NCBI GenBank assembly: GCA_951804985.1
Contig: OX638136.1
Location: 2,731,852-2,795,851, forward strand
DNA: 64,000 nucleotides
From: Dryomyza anilis
Lineage: Eukaryota; Arthropoda; Insecta; Diptera; Dryomyzidae
Reading direction: 5' to 3'
Positions 1 to 9,572 of this stretch are shown piece by piece (the stretch's first letter is position 1; the number at the start of each line of letters is the position of its first letter). Under the pieces are notes generated by a model. The model had not been told where the DNA came from, did not search any database, and was given only the letters and a program-made list of their open reading frames with translations. The position numbers were made by a program, and so were the translations under genes.

Positions 1-4
1 TCAT

Positions 5-88
5 TTAAACCTTTTTGTATAAATCTTCTTCTAGGAAAATGTTTCCTAGCAGATCTGTGAATTTCATTATTACTATTTCTTTGGACAT
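5..88 (-). CDS. Tiny ORF of 27 codons, unrecognised
   Basis: A short ATG-initiated reading frame on the minus strand, ending in TAA at positions 5-7. The peptide is charged and contains the stretch MKFTDLLGNIFLEEDLYKK. It lies beside other decayed minus-strand frames and may be a remnant of the same element. I recognise no family, and an ORF of this length can arise by chance. Confidence 0.12.
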   Translation of the reverse strand: MSKEIVIMKFTDLLGNIFLEEDLYKKV

Positions 89-143
89 TTTTAAAAAATA
101 TGTAAAATTATATATTAAAAATAAAAAGAAATAATATTTGTAT

Positions 144-739
144 TTATAGAGTTGTCTCTTTTGCTTTTATGATTAGTTTATATTGTTTTACATCATTTTT
201 TATTTGTTTTTGCATTTTTTTTGTAATTTCAAAACATAATCTAGTTAATTCTATTTTTATATCTTTATCATATATACCATTCAATTCATTTAACTGTACA
301 TCAAATTTTTTAAGTTCAAAGCATTTCGGAATAAAGTTATTATGATAAAAAAAAATAAATTTGATGCTGTAGCATTGAATTCCAACAAAGAAATGATGAC
401 ACAAAAATCCCAATACATATTATATTCTTCCAGGCTTCATTGTCTATTTCAGCAATATGACCATTTTGCTTCAAAAAAAAATGTATAAAAATGATATTTA
501 AAGTCACAATTTAAATTATGTAATGTGGGATGATCTAATAGAGTGTCTGGAGAAAGAAACTTATGATGATCAAGTTTTAGTTGTATGTATTCCTTATGGG
601 CCATAAGATGTATCCATTCATCTCGCTCTAATCCAATGAAATTCTTCTTGTTACATTGAAGCCATATCATTGGTTTAAAGTTCCGCGTAGTGGAAAATCC
701 ACACTTAATTTTAATATTGGCGCTGATATAGTGCTCCAA
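144..739 (-). pseudogene. Broken unrecognised gene, two minus-strand segments
   Basis: Two successive minus-strand reading frames (739 to 449, then 413 to 144) look like parts of one decayed gene. The first contains IKCGFSTTRNFKP and then a Trp-rich stretch with LERDEWIHL. The second is hydrophobic at its start and ends in a charged, probably helical tail with ELKKFDVQLNELN and KKMQKQIK. The first is open upstream of its first Met for some codons, so its start is uncertain. It is divergent from the plus-strand genes at 870-2083, which look like DNA-virus or Polinton-like genes, and it may belong to the same element. I do not recognise the family and assign no function. Confidence 0.3.
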
Positions 740-869
740 TCCAAATATAATTCCATGCTCCTGTCTCTTTCTTACATTACGATTGATGTTGTTGTTTTCT
801 GTCTGTTGATCTATCTTTTAAAACAAACTAAGAAACACTAATTTTTTTTTTGGGGCATGCTCGCTATAT

Positions 870-1313
870 ATGCAGTTCAAAAATTTAAAAATACTTTACT
901 TAATAAATATCGTCAAATTTAAAATGAACGCAGTTGATAAAGGAAAGGTTGTATTAGTAGATTTCCAATATATAACTGGAAACGGCAATCAAGTATTCAT
1001 TAAAGAGTTGGCGTATATGAGTGGAGGTTCAGTAATACCTAACTACTACCTTTTTAAATCACCATATTCATATAATGAATTAGATATCGCATCGAAACGG
1101 AGACATTTGTTCTGCAAACGACATATTAACGGACTGGATTGGTCAGAGGGATTCATCGAATATTTAAATGTTGCAGATATTCTGGAACCGCTCAAGAAAT
1201 ATACTACAATTTTTGTTGTAGGACAGCACAAAAAAGATTTCCTAGAGAGATTTGTATCATCTAAAATAATTAATGCTAAACTCGATAAATCATTCGTCTT
1301 TTATTTTATATAA
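870..1313 (+). pseudogene. Virus-like gene, possible exonuclease-fold domain, N-terminal part
   Basis: A 147-codon plus-strand frame; a likelier start than position 870 is the ATG at 924, giving MNAVDKGKVVLVDFQYI. The core has an acidic-glutamine VDFQ motif, then FIKELAYMSGG, a YLFKSPY segment and a HINGLDWSEG segment about 40 residues later. From memory this pattern resembles a widespread protein found near packaging-ATPase genes in invertebrate virus-like elements, and the VDFQ...KELA start is reminiscent of DEDD-type nucleases. That is a recollection, not a search result. The frame stops at 1311-1313, but a compatible downstream frame (1399-1515) and a zinc-finger frame (1520-1696) follow in order, so the original gene was probably longer and is now broken. 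Confidence 0.4.
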
Positions 1314-1398
1314 TTAAGTTCTGAATGTATAGTCGATTAATTTTAGTCAAGTTTTGAATTTCATCGAAGGTACACGTAAAATATTTTACACTCCGGAC

Positions 1399-1515
1399 AT
1401 GGATCTATTGACTGTTAAACGTTTTTTAAATGAGTTTGAAAATGTCTTATTTGAGGATCATAAATTGGAAATTTTAGATCACATCGAATCTTTAAAGCTA
1501 TATCAAAATATTTAA
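1399..1515 (+). pseudogene. Downstream helical segment of the 870-1313 gene
   Basis: An ATG-initiated 38-codon frame with MDLLTVKRFLNEFENVLFED, rich in Leu, Glu and Lys, ending in TAA. It lies between the VDFQ-motif domain and the Cys-rich frame at 1520-1696 and probably was a middle section of the same protein before frameshifts accumulated. I see no domain in it. Confidence 0.2.
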
Positions 1516-1696
1516 AAAGGTGAATTCAACTAATGGAAAACACTATGTATGTTGTTCTTGGTCTAAAAATGAAACAACATGCGGACCAGATACCTGCGAA
1601 TGTTCATACTTCAAGTATACCTGTGAAAAGATTGAAAAACTTATGAAGTTATATTTAAGAATTAGGTTTAGTACACACATTAATTTAATTAAATAA
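1499..1696 (+). pseudogene. GRF-like zinc-finger ORF
   Basis: An open plus-strand frame from about 1499 to TAA at 1694-1696, ending immediately before the ATG of the next frame at 1697. It encodes a compact Cys-rich segment with HYVCCSWSKNETTCG followed by DTCECSYFKYTC. The spacing of aromatic residues and cysteines (an HYVC-like start and a C-x-YF-x-Y end) resembles GRF-type zinc fingers, which bind single-stranded nucleic acid in several nucleases and topoisomerases. The frame lacks a clear ATG and is likelier to be the C-terminal part of the gene starting near 870 than an independent gene. The family call rests on motif shape only. Confidence 0.3.
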
Positions 1697-2083
1697 ATGA
1701 GTATATATAAAATCAAAAATGTCTTTCATTCGTATTATATAGTTCAATCATATAAAATGTTTTATCAATTTTTTCATCCATTCACAATGCTAATTAGCGG
1801 ACCATCAGGTTCAGGAAAAACTATATTTTTGAAGAATTTATTAGAAAACAGAGATATATTGATTAGCAAGCATATTAATAGAGTGATTTGGTGTTATGAA
1901 GAAGAACATGCAAAGCCGTCGTTTAAAAATATTGAATATTTTAAAGGAATACCTGATAATTTCGAAAATGAATTAAATGAACCAGTTCTTATTATTTTGG
2001 ATGATCTAATGATAGGAGCATTCAATAAAGAAATATGTGAACTTTTTACAAAAGGATCACATCATCGAAATGATAAATATTAG
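1697..2083 (+). pseudogene. DNA-packaging ATPase (A32/FtsK-HerA-like), truncated
   Basis: A 128-codon frame whose likely native start is the ATG at 1757 (MFYQFFHPF). A textbook Walker A motif, GPSGSGKT, follows at about residues 35-42 of the full frame. Downstream come the conserved VIWCYEE segment, a Walker B motif LIILDD, then LFTKGSHHRN. This order matches the A32-like genome-packaging ATPases of Polinton/Maverick and related invertebrate DNA viruses, which pump DNA into capsids; usual lengths are over 200 residues. Here the protein stops four codons after the HHRN motif, exactly where a ~390-bp inverted repeat begins at 2070, so the C-terminal third is missing. I saw no continuation on the far side of the inverted-repeat segment (after 9963). 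Confidence 0.6.
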
Positions 2084-2458
2084 TTAAATTACTCTGTGCA
2101 AAAAATTATTAATTTAATGAAAATTTTAGATATTATAGTTTTAGTTGTAATTTAATGACTTTTAATGGCAATTGACCATTTAAAATTATTAATTTAGTTT
2201 ATACTACATAATTTTTGATAATGATTTTTACAAATATGTTTTTACATATATGTGTCAAATATATTAGCAAATGTCGCAACCATATATCCAAATCCTTTGT
2301 CAATATCACAACCATAAAAATATAAGATAGGTGAGGATAAGTGTCAAATATTTTAGCAAATATCGCAACCTTTTTACCAAATCCGTAGTCAATATCACAA
2401 CCATAAAAATACGTTACATTTGTATAACTTATATGATCGTGATCTAAGATGGCGCTAT
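2070..2458 (+). repeat. Left inverted repeat of the 2.1-10.0 kb segment
   Basis: About 390 bp that reappears inverted at 9573-9963. Its outer edge begins ATGATAAATATTAGTT and its inner edge has GATCGTGATCTAAGATGGCG. It contains two imperfect ~115-bp subrepeats, each with a GTCGCAACC-type and an ATATCACAACC-type segment. The arms differ at scattered positions and by small indels, so the pair is not recent. Confidence 0.7.
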
Positions 2459-2510
2459 TGGCGATATAATATATATAAATATATAAATATATATATAAAT
2501 ATATATATAA

Positions 2511-2586
<76 letters not shown>

Positions 2587-2609
2587 TCGTCAATAGCGCC
2601 ATCTTAGAT
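2442..2609. repeat. (AT)n microsatellite inside a 24-bp-arm palindrome
   Basis: An ATATAAATATAT array passing into pure (AT)n at 2466-2585. It is flanked by ATCTAAGATGGCGCTATTGG (2442-2461) and its near-perfect inverse ending at 2609. The arms plus the AT run could extrude as a cruciform. The left arm is the inner end of the inverted repeat 2070-2458. Confidence 0.7.
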
Positions 2610-2715
2610 GTTTAACTAATCCAGAATGTTTAAATGAGAGCTTTTTTTTATATTTTTGTAATTTTGGTGATTTTATTTAAATTTTTATTTAACATTTTGA
2701 CATTTATTGAATTAT

Positions 2716-3384
2716 TTACGTACAACAAAATAATTTTTTTTTTAATACACAGATTATTGCTATGCATACTATACAAGCTATTACAATAACTATCATAAAT
2801 GGCGTATGATCATAGAGATGGTGGAATTCTAATCCTTTGAAATGAATGTGCGTTTTTTTGATGTCTTCCAGATTATTTTTTATTTCGTTAACTTCATTTT
2901 TATTTTCAATATGTGCAGTCACAAATGGCTCCATGTGTTTCTTAATTTCGTCAATAGTTTTATTTTTTTTCAATATGTGCTGATAACTTTATATGTGTAT
3001 CTGGTACTTTTTGGATAGTTCTTATCCATGGAGTATTGATATCAATATTTGTATTTGAATCAAAATTGTGTGAAGACGAAAATGAGCCACCTTCATATCG
3101 TACAGTACAGTGTGGTTCTAAGTTTATATTTCCTTGCGATGGTAATGTAATAGAATAGTGTTTCCGAATTAACATGAAACACTAATTTTTGTGGTATTTA
3201 ATACTTTGAACAGCCATGAGTTTTTGTTGTACAATTCAATATACATATTTTGTTCTTCAATTTGTTCAAATTGACATTTACTTGTATGTGACTGGTGTAG
3301 TGCAGATGCCTCGCATGTTCCTTCTGTTATAGTTTTCCAGGGACTATTTTTGTAACACATGAAACTATCTTCGGTGCTTTCTTT
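2716..3384 (-). pseudogene. F-type envelope glycoprotein, C-terminal half (broken)
   Basis: Three overlapping minus-strand frames in sequence order (3360-3169, 3175-2960, 2973-2716) encode the C-terminal part of a class I fusion glycoprotein of the insect errantivirus/baculovirus-F type. Visible are a Cys-rich ectodomain with several Asn-linked contexts, a long charged probably coiled-coil stretch, a strongly hydrophobic membrane segment (FMIVIVIACIVCIAIICVL) about 25 residues from the end, and a short Lys/Cys cytoplasmic tail. Frameshifts separate the segments. The N-terminal half lies at 6457-7500, with an RTE insertion between them. Known role of the family: membrane fusion during entry; this copy cannot make an intact protein. 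Confidence 0.55.
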
Positions 3385-3405
3385 ACTTACTTACTTAAAT
3401 GGCCC

Positions 3406-4872
3406 TTACAACCGTGGATCGGTTTTGGCCGCTGAGATGAAGCCGCGCCAGTCGGATCTGCTTTGCGCGCGCTGACGCCAGTTAGAAATGCCAAGCGTTG
3501 CCAGGTTGTCCTCAACTTGGTCTTTCCAACGCAGATTTGGACGCCCTCTTCTACGCTGTCCACCTTCGAGTTTCGATTCAAGCACCTTCTTGGCTGGAGT
3601 GTTTTCATCCATTCGTTCGACATGACCTAGCCAGCGAAGCCGCTGGATCTTGATGCGCTTGACTATGTCAATGTCGTCGAATAACTCATACAGCTCGTGG
3701 TTCATCCTGATTCGATACTCGTTAGCAAAGCAAATAGGGCCAAAGATTTTACGGAGAATCTTTCTCTCGAACGCTCCCAGTACTCTCTCATCGGTGGTGG
3801 CCAGCGTCCATGTTTCTGCACCATAAAGTAGGACGGGCATGATGAGTGACTTGTAGAGCGTTATTTTTGTCCGGCGAGAGAGGGCTCTGCTTCTCAATTG
3901 CCTACTGAGCCCAAAGTAGCACCTGTTGGCAAGAGTTATTCTCCGTTTGATCTCCAGGCTGACGTCGTTGTTGCTGTTTACGCTGGATCCCAGATAGACG
4001 AAGTCCTTCACAATGTCGAACTTGTGGGTGTCAAAATCAGCTTTTTGTCCAAGACGCACGGACTCTTTTTTGCTTGTTGACACAAGGAACTTCGTCTTGT
4101 CCTCGTTCACCGCTAGACCCATTCGACGCGACTCTTTCTCCAATCTGGAGAATGCTGCGCTGACTGCTCATGTGCTCCTGCCAATGATATCAATATCGTC
4201 GGCATATGCGAGCAGCATGACACTTTTGTTGAGGATAGTGCCGCTTTGACGGAGTTCGGCAGCTCGAACTATTTTCTCCATCAATAAGTTAAAAAAGTCC
4301 CACGATAGGGAGTCACCCTGTCTGAAACCTCGTTCGGTATGAAATGGCTCGGAGAGGTCTTTTCCTATTCTCACTGAGCAACGTGTGTTGCTCAGGGTCA
4401 TCCTGCAAAGCCTTATAAGTTTCGCAGGTATACCGAACTCAGACATTGCGGCGTATAATCGTTCCGTCGTTCGTCGAAGGCGGCTTTATAGTCGACTAAT
4501 AGAACCTTGTATGCGATATTGAGTAGGCTGATCCCACGGTAGTTGGCGCAGATAGTGGGATCCCCTTTCTTAAGGATTGGGCAGAGTACACTGAGGTTCC
4601 AGTCACTTGGCATGCTTTCATCCGACCATATTCTGCTTACGAGCTCGTGCACGCTCTCTATTAGCTCTTCGCCTCCGGTCTTAAACAATTCAGCAGGCAG
4701 GCCATCAGCACCTGCGGCTTTGTTGTTTTTCAGCCGAGCAATGGCTGTTCTGACCTCGTCATGGTCGGGTGGCGGAATCTCAACGTCGTCATCAAGTACT
4801 GGGGTTGCCGGGTTTGCTTCTCTATCGGTGGAATTGAGGTCATCATCACCGGTCAGCAGTTTAGAGAAGTGA
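3406..4872 (-). pseudogene. RTE reverse transcriptase and C-terminal domain (broken)
   Basis: Three successive frames cover the reverse transcriptase: 4688-4413 (PILKKGDP, YRGISLLNIAYKVL), 4446-4168 (FRQGDSL and the catalytic YADD) and 4143-3406 (thumb and C-terminal region with LRWLGHVERM and RRRGRPNLRWKDQVEDNL, typical of RTE elements). Compared with copy 2, this copy lacks about 55 residues between IAYKVL and VDYKAAFD, including the GFRPGKST motif, so it is deleted in the fingers region as well as frameshifted. The YADD motif itself is intact. Confidence 0.85.
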
Positions 4873-4973
4873 TCCCTCCATATTTTCAGTGTGCTCTGGA
4901 TATCTGTCGAGCCTCATTCCTGTCCCCATGCATCTCAATCTCCTCACACTCACGTCTTTCTGCCTCGCTTTTT

Positions 4974-6192
4974 TTACGCCTGAAAAGACATCTCTCTTCC
5001 CTCCTCTTCTCTTTGTATCGCTCCTTCGCAGCTCGCGTAGCTACTGATGGATTTGTACGCAGCGTCTTTCTCTGCAGTGGCCGCGCGACACTCTTGGTCA
5101 TACCACTGATTCCTCAGGGGGCGTTGGAATTCAAGCACCTCTTCGGCAGCCGTACGCATAGAGCAGGAGATATGATTCCACTGCGCGCTTATATCATCGA
5201 GAGGAGGAGTGCTTTGTCTAAGCAGGTGTGAGAGTTGAGTGGAAAAGGCTTGCGATGTCTGTTGTGATTGCAGCTTTCCGACGTCTAGCTTTCTCTGCGT
5301 TTGGTTCCGTACGTTCTTCGCAGCGCTTAAGCGTGTGCGGACCTTGGCTGCTACAAGGTAATGATCCGAGTCCATATTGGCACCTCGGATAGTGCGTACG
5401 TCCATCACGCTTGAAGCGTGCCTTCCGTCAACCACAACGTGATCAATTTGATTTCGAGTTTTTTGATCGGGCGACAACCATGTGGCCTTGTGGATATCGA
5501 AATGTTCGAATCTAGTGCTACTAACTACCATGTTTCGTGCTGCGGCGAAGTCGATTAGCCTCGTTCCGTTATCGGAAGTGTTGGCATGGAGGCTAAATTT
5601 TCCGATTGTGGGACAATAGATGGCTTCTCTGCCCACCTTGGCGTTAAAATCGCCTAGCACGATTTTGATATCGTGGCGGGGGCAGCGCTCGTATGCGTTG
5701 TCTAGGCGCTCGTAGAAGCGCTCTTTTGTCTCGTCATCTTTCTCGTTCGTCGGAGCGTGTGCACAAATTAGGCTGATATGGAAATATTTAGCCTTGATGC
5801 GGATTGTTGCCAGCCTTTCGTCCACGGGCGTGAACCTAGAGAAGGTGGCGAAGTCTCTTGCCGACCACAAATCCACATCCAAATTCGTTTCTCTCCGCAT
5901 GGCAGCTGTAGTAGATATCACAGGACGCTTGTTTCGAACAGCCCTGTCCCGTCCATCGCATCTCCTGGATAGCGGTGATGTCAGCCTTATATTTTTCGAG
6001 GACATCTGCCAGCTGGATAGAGGCACCTTCCCTATAAAGGGTCCGGACATTCCAGGTGCATATCCGTAAATCATGGTCCTTAAAACGTTTGCGTGGGTCG
6101 TCATCGTTGTAATCGGTCGTTATCCGAGGCTTCTTTTTTGTTTTCATTGGGCGCATAGGTTTTTTCCGTGGTGGGACCCAAACCCAACGCAC
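4974..6192 (-). pseudogene. RTE endonuclease domain (frameshifted)
   Basis: The N-terminal part of the RTE polyprotein. The first frame (from 6192) has the APE-type motif CTWNVRTL and the catalytic-Glu motif IQEMRW. The sequence then changes frame near 5840-5870 and continues with HAPTN, GDFNAK and SDHYLV, the expected Asp/Asn/His motifs of the endonuclease that nicks target DNA to prime reverse transcription. A charged linker (QREEEGRE) follows toward the RT. The frameshift inactivates this copy. The same domain without that shift is largely readable in copy 2. Confidence 0.85.
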
Positions 6193-6456
6193 GAACCCTC
6201 ACTCTGAGGGAGATGCTCGCCACTCACTTTAGCCGACTTCTACACCGGGTGGTGTAGAGCGCCGTTTCCAGGGACTTCCACGAGGAGGACTTCCACCGAA
6301 GTGGAGGTGTCACCATTTGACAATTTGTCAATTCTGGTGACCAGTGAGTTGACTTGAGACGACACCGACAAGGATTGCGCTGGCTTCGCCATGTTGAAGC
6401 ACTCAGACACGTTGCCTTGTGATAATCGCCCCCATAGTCCCCTCGGTGCTTTCTTT

Positions 6457-7500
6457 GCAGCTCAGTAATTCGACACGTAAGTAACTGTTCCGTCCAAGAT
6501 TAAAAACTATAATATCAAATCTTAGTTTTGGCATTAGAAGAATATTATCTGGGTGAAATGGTATAATAACACTGTATACAGTTGATTTTTCTGACTCTAT
6601 TAATGGAATTTTAATATCAATCATTAATCAGTTTTCGATTATTATTCCTGTCACCGACATCAGCGAATTATTTCTACAAGTTCTTTGCCTTTTTCCTGAC
6701 CTGGTAATTTTAATTTGAATGGGAGTTTAGATTTAATATCTGTAATTTCATTCATCATTGTAGACGTTTTAATTAAAGCTGAATACGACCCTTGATCTTG
6801 TAGATTCGTGATCAGTTTAATAATAGATATTTGAATATCATTACAGGGTTGGATCATCATATCCAACTGCTTTTCAAAAGTGTAAACATAACCACAGTTT
6901 CAATCGAAAAATGTGTGTTAATTGCCATGTTTGTTATTTCATCAGATAACCTTTTAAATTCTTTGTTTATATCTGTTGTTGTTTTTTTTTAATATACTAA
7001 CAGTAGAGTCTACTAAGGATGTTTGACGTTTTGTCAAATGGTCGATATCATGTTGAATTTCCAGTAAATTTTTCATATCAACTTCTAGTTTTCTCCGATC
7101 ATCATTATCCATAACTCCAAATATAAAGATCCCAAAGAGTCTGATTTTCACGTGGATCATTCCATTATTATTATTATTTAAAATTTCATATTTATTTTCC
7201 ATTGATTCCATTAACATCATGCACTGATTAGAAAATGTATCAAATTTAAGACATTGTACTTTTAAAAGTTTTATGTATTTTGGAATTTCTGACAACTCCA
7301 TGAAATATGAATCGAGGTCTTAATACAGAACAAGTCTCCATGAGGATGTAATCACATCCATGTTGCCAATCGGATCTAGATACACATATGTTGTATCTTC
7401 TAATTTAGTTATATTTATTTCGTTAGTTTGTCCATTTTGGGGCATGCCGTAACTTACGGTAAATATAATTAAAAGTATAACTATATTTATACTTTTAATT
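6457..7500 (-). pseudogene. F-type envelope glycoprotein, N-terminal half (broken)
   Basis: Read from 7500 leftward: a hydrophobic signal-peptide-like start (VILLIIFTVSYG), then YLDPIGNMDV and a WRLVLY segment, interrupted by a stop. The frame 7301-6954 has FGVMDNDDRRKLEVDM followed by a long heptad-like stretch (HDIDHLTKRQTSLVDSTVS), the layout of errantivirus/baculovirus F proteins just after the cleavage site. Further segments (6866-6660, 6624-6457) continue to the point where the RTE inserted at 6443-6456. The family mediates membrane fusion. Several stops and frameshifts, plus the 3-kb insertion, make this a dead copy. No gag or pol of the same orientation lies nearby. Confidence 0.55.
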
Positions 7501-7516
7501 ATATTTACCGTAAGTT
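7451..7516. repeat. Perfect 29-bp-arm palindrome
   Basis: Arms 7451-7479 and 7488-7516 are exact reverse complements (left arm begins AACTTACGGTAAATATAATT) around the loop ACTATATT. It overlaps the signal-peptide-like start of the envelope pseudogene on the minus strand. Confidence 0.95.
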
Positions 7517-7644
7517 TTTTATATAATATTTTCTGAAAATAATTAAATAAAAAAAATAATTGTAATACTGTGAATATAAATATACACGAATTTGTCTTTA
7601 ATCGGAAAATTCTAAAATTATATCATCAGTTCTATCTGTAAAAT

Positions 7645-7929
7645 TTACCTGTAGAAACAATTGCAGTCTATATAATATTTATGGAATTTAATATAATATA
7701 TAATATGTTTTTTTTCTTTTATATTTCTATTTAAGTTCTTTTCGCTTCCCTTAAACAAAACTTTTAAGTGATATTTATTATCGAAAATATCGAAAAATAC
7801 TGATTTTCGACAATTTTGTTGAACTTCGAAATATTCGCAGTTATAACATCTTGCCATTTTGCTATTGCCACAGAAATTCATTTTTTGGTTGTTACATTTG
7901 ATTAATGTAATAGCAAATGTTTCAACCAT
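7645..7929 (-). CDS. Small Cys-containing ORF, unrecognised
   Basis: A 94-codon minus-strand frame with MARCYNCEYFEVQQNC, where three cysteines within 14 residues could be a metal site, followed by a Lys-rich segment. It lies upstream of the envelope pseudogene in the same orientation and inside the inverted-repeat segment, so it may be an accessory gene or leader remnant of that element. No family is recognised, and the AT-rich codons make a chance ORF plausible. Confidence 0.2.
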   Translation of the reverse strand: MVETFAITLIKCNNQKMNFCGNSKMARCYNCEYFEVQQNCRKSVFFDIFDNKYHLKVLFKGSEKNLNRNIKEKKHIIYYIKFHKYYIDCNCFYR

Positions 7930-9357
7930 TTCCTTATAGTTTCGTGATTTTTCACTAGATGGTACTATTTGTTGAGTAAGTTAAAAATACTGATAAAAAA
8001 CATTTAAAAAAATATTGAATTTACGTATTTATTTATATTAATATTAGGTGCAGTAAAGATTATTTTAAAGATATACAAAATTTTAAGAATTTATTTTATA
8101 TATCGACGTTTTAAATAAAAAACTAATCATAAACGTCTTTTCCAAAAACAATGTTACTAAGCGCTTCTTTCATTATAGACTGGAAAATTCGCAAAATGAC
8201 GGAAAAATTACGTCATATGGTTCGTTGTAGTCCATTACCGACGCGTTGTGAATGTCAATTTAAAACAAGGATCGAAACCTAAACGAATAACGGTTTCGAT
8301 TTCGGTTTTCCGCGTTTCGGTTACGGTTTCGGTTTTTTAACGAAACAGTTTCGGTATACCGATTCCATGTTACGGTTTTGATTTCGGTTTTTGTATAAAT
8401 TTTCTTTATTGCCAAATTTTTCAAATAATTTTATATTTTTTATATGGTGTTAAATTATGATCAAATTATGATACTGGGGTAAAGTGGGAAAAGTAATTTA
8501 AACAATGTTTGTTGTTATTTTAGTAAAAATATTGTGTTATATGAATTATTTAATTGATTACGTCAAGAAAAAAATGTATTTTAAAATTTCGTGACCACAA
8601 ACCTTTTCATTGGTTTGTGGTCACGAAACATTTTACCTTCACCTGATATATGATCTGAATTGAAAAGAAGAAGAATATTGTACAATTCTCATCCATAAAA
8701 ACCAAAGAAATTAAATTTCAACAATTCTGTGAACTGCAATATATGTAAACTAGTGATGATCATTTGCAAGAGCAAAGCAAGACATGTTACTCTTAATCTT
8801 TTAAATTTGAAATAAAGATTGAAGACAAATATCTTAAACTACATATTAATTATGAAAACAAATAGAATTTGAACACTAATTGTATTTAAGTTACTTATTT
8901 TCCATATTTTCAATTTCTTCAACATTTTACTAACAAAAAAAAATCCAATAACATAAAAATTTGAATTATATTTTAACAAGAATTATCAAATAAAAAATAA
9001 CTGTATAAAACAAGTGATATTGACAAGTCAATTCAAAATCTCAAGGCCATAATAAAATGAACGAAAAGTCACCAAATACATTTTCAAAATGCTAAATATT
9101 TTTTACAAACATCTTTATGTATCTGTTAATTTTTAATCGATGATCTCCATTTTTTTTACCACATGACAAGAAAATGTAAATATATCAATTAAAAAAAATT
9201 CCCGCCAAAATTCTATCAAAAGCTTGGATGCTGCTTTATTCGCATTTTTGTTGTTGTTGCACTTTCAAACGAATCAGCGGTCAAAATGTATGTTATTTTT
9301 CAGCAATAAATAGTGTCTTGCAATTAATATAAATGTCTTTTATTCAATTCTTGCTCA
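7930..9357. other. AT-rich spacer with a 17-bp-arm hairpin
   Basis: No gene seen. At 8587-8628 there is a perfect hairpin with arms TTTCGTGACCACAAACC and its complement around an 8-nt loop. At about 8275-8400 the motif CGGTTTCG and variants (GGTTTCGATTTCGG) recur many times, an irregular short tandem repeat. The rest is A/T-rich with no coding signal. Confidence 0.6.
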
Positions 9358-9480
9358 GAGGTTTGTACATGTCTGACGCGAGGTAGCGCTGTATGGAAAA
9401 CATTTTTATTTTATTTTGTACCAGCAACCTTTCGACTCGTAGTACAACGCACTAACCAAGCCTTTAGCACAATACACGAG
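9358..9480 (-). mobile_element. Old SINE fragment, tRNA-derived
   Basis: On the minus strand this has GGTTAGTGCGTTGTACTACG, matching the A-box side and anticodon arm of the SINE at 63306-63619, then a body with a TATACxGCGCTACCTC-type sequence as in that copy (here CATACAGCGCTACCTCGCG). It is diverged and truncated at its 5' end. It lies just inside the right inverted repeat. Confidence 0.5.
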
Positions 9481-9572
9481 AATTAGGTAAATTAAAATTT
9501 GGTCATATAATATATTTTTTATAAATTTTGAATTAAAAGTGAAATTTCTAATGTTTATTATATTTTTAAATA

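Larger units (their letters stand above)
3385..6442 (-). mobile_element. RTE-type non-LTR retrotransposon, copy 1
   Basis: A 3,058-bp insertion read on the minus strand, flanked by identical 14-bp target duplications TCGGTGCTTTCTTT (3371-3384 and 6443-6456). The 3' end (at 3385) carries a short AAGT-repeat tail, as expected for RTE-like elements, which end in microsatellite-like tails instead of long poly(A). It encodes one apurinic-type endonuclease plus reverse-transcriptase polyprotein with no separate gag-like ORF. The 5' untranslated region (6442 to about 6193) is present, so the copy is close to full length. It lies within an envelope pseudogene. A near-identical relative is at 37245-40181, suggesting a family active in the recent past. 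Confidence 0.9.

Noticed and set aside
656..841. Plus-strand ORF with a hydrophobic C-terminus
   Set aside because: It overlaps the more coherent minus-strand frame at 449-739 and shows no recognisable motif; the hydrophobic stretch reflects T-rich DNA.
3898..6069. Several plus-strand ORFs of 60-156 codons across 3.9-6.1 kb
   Set aside because: They are antisense to the RTE endonuclease and RT, whose motifs are clear on the minus strand. The same antisense frames recur over copy 2.
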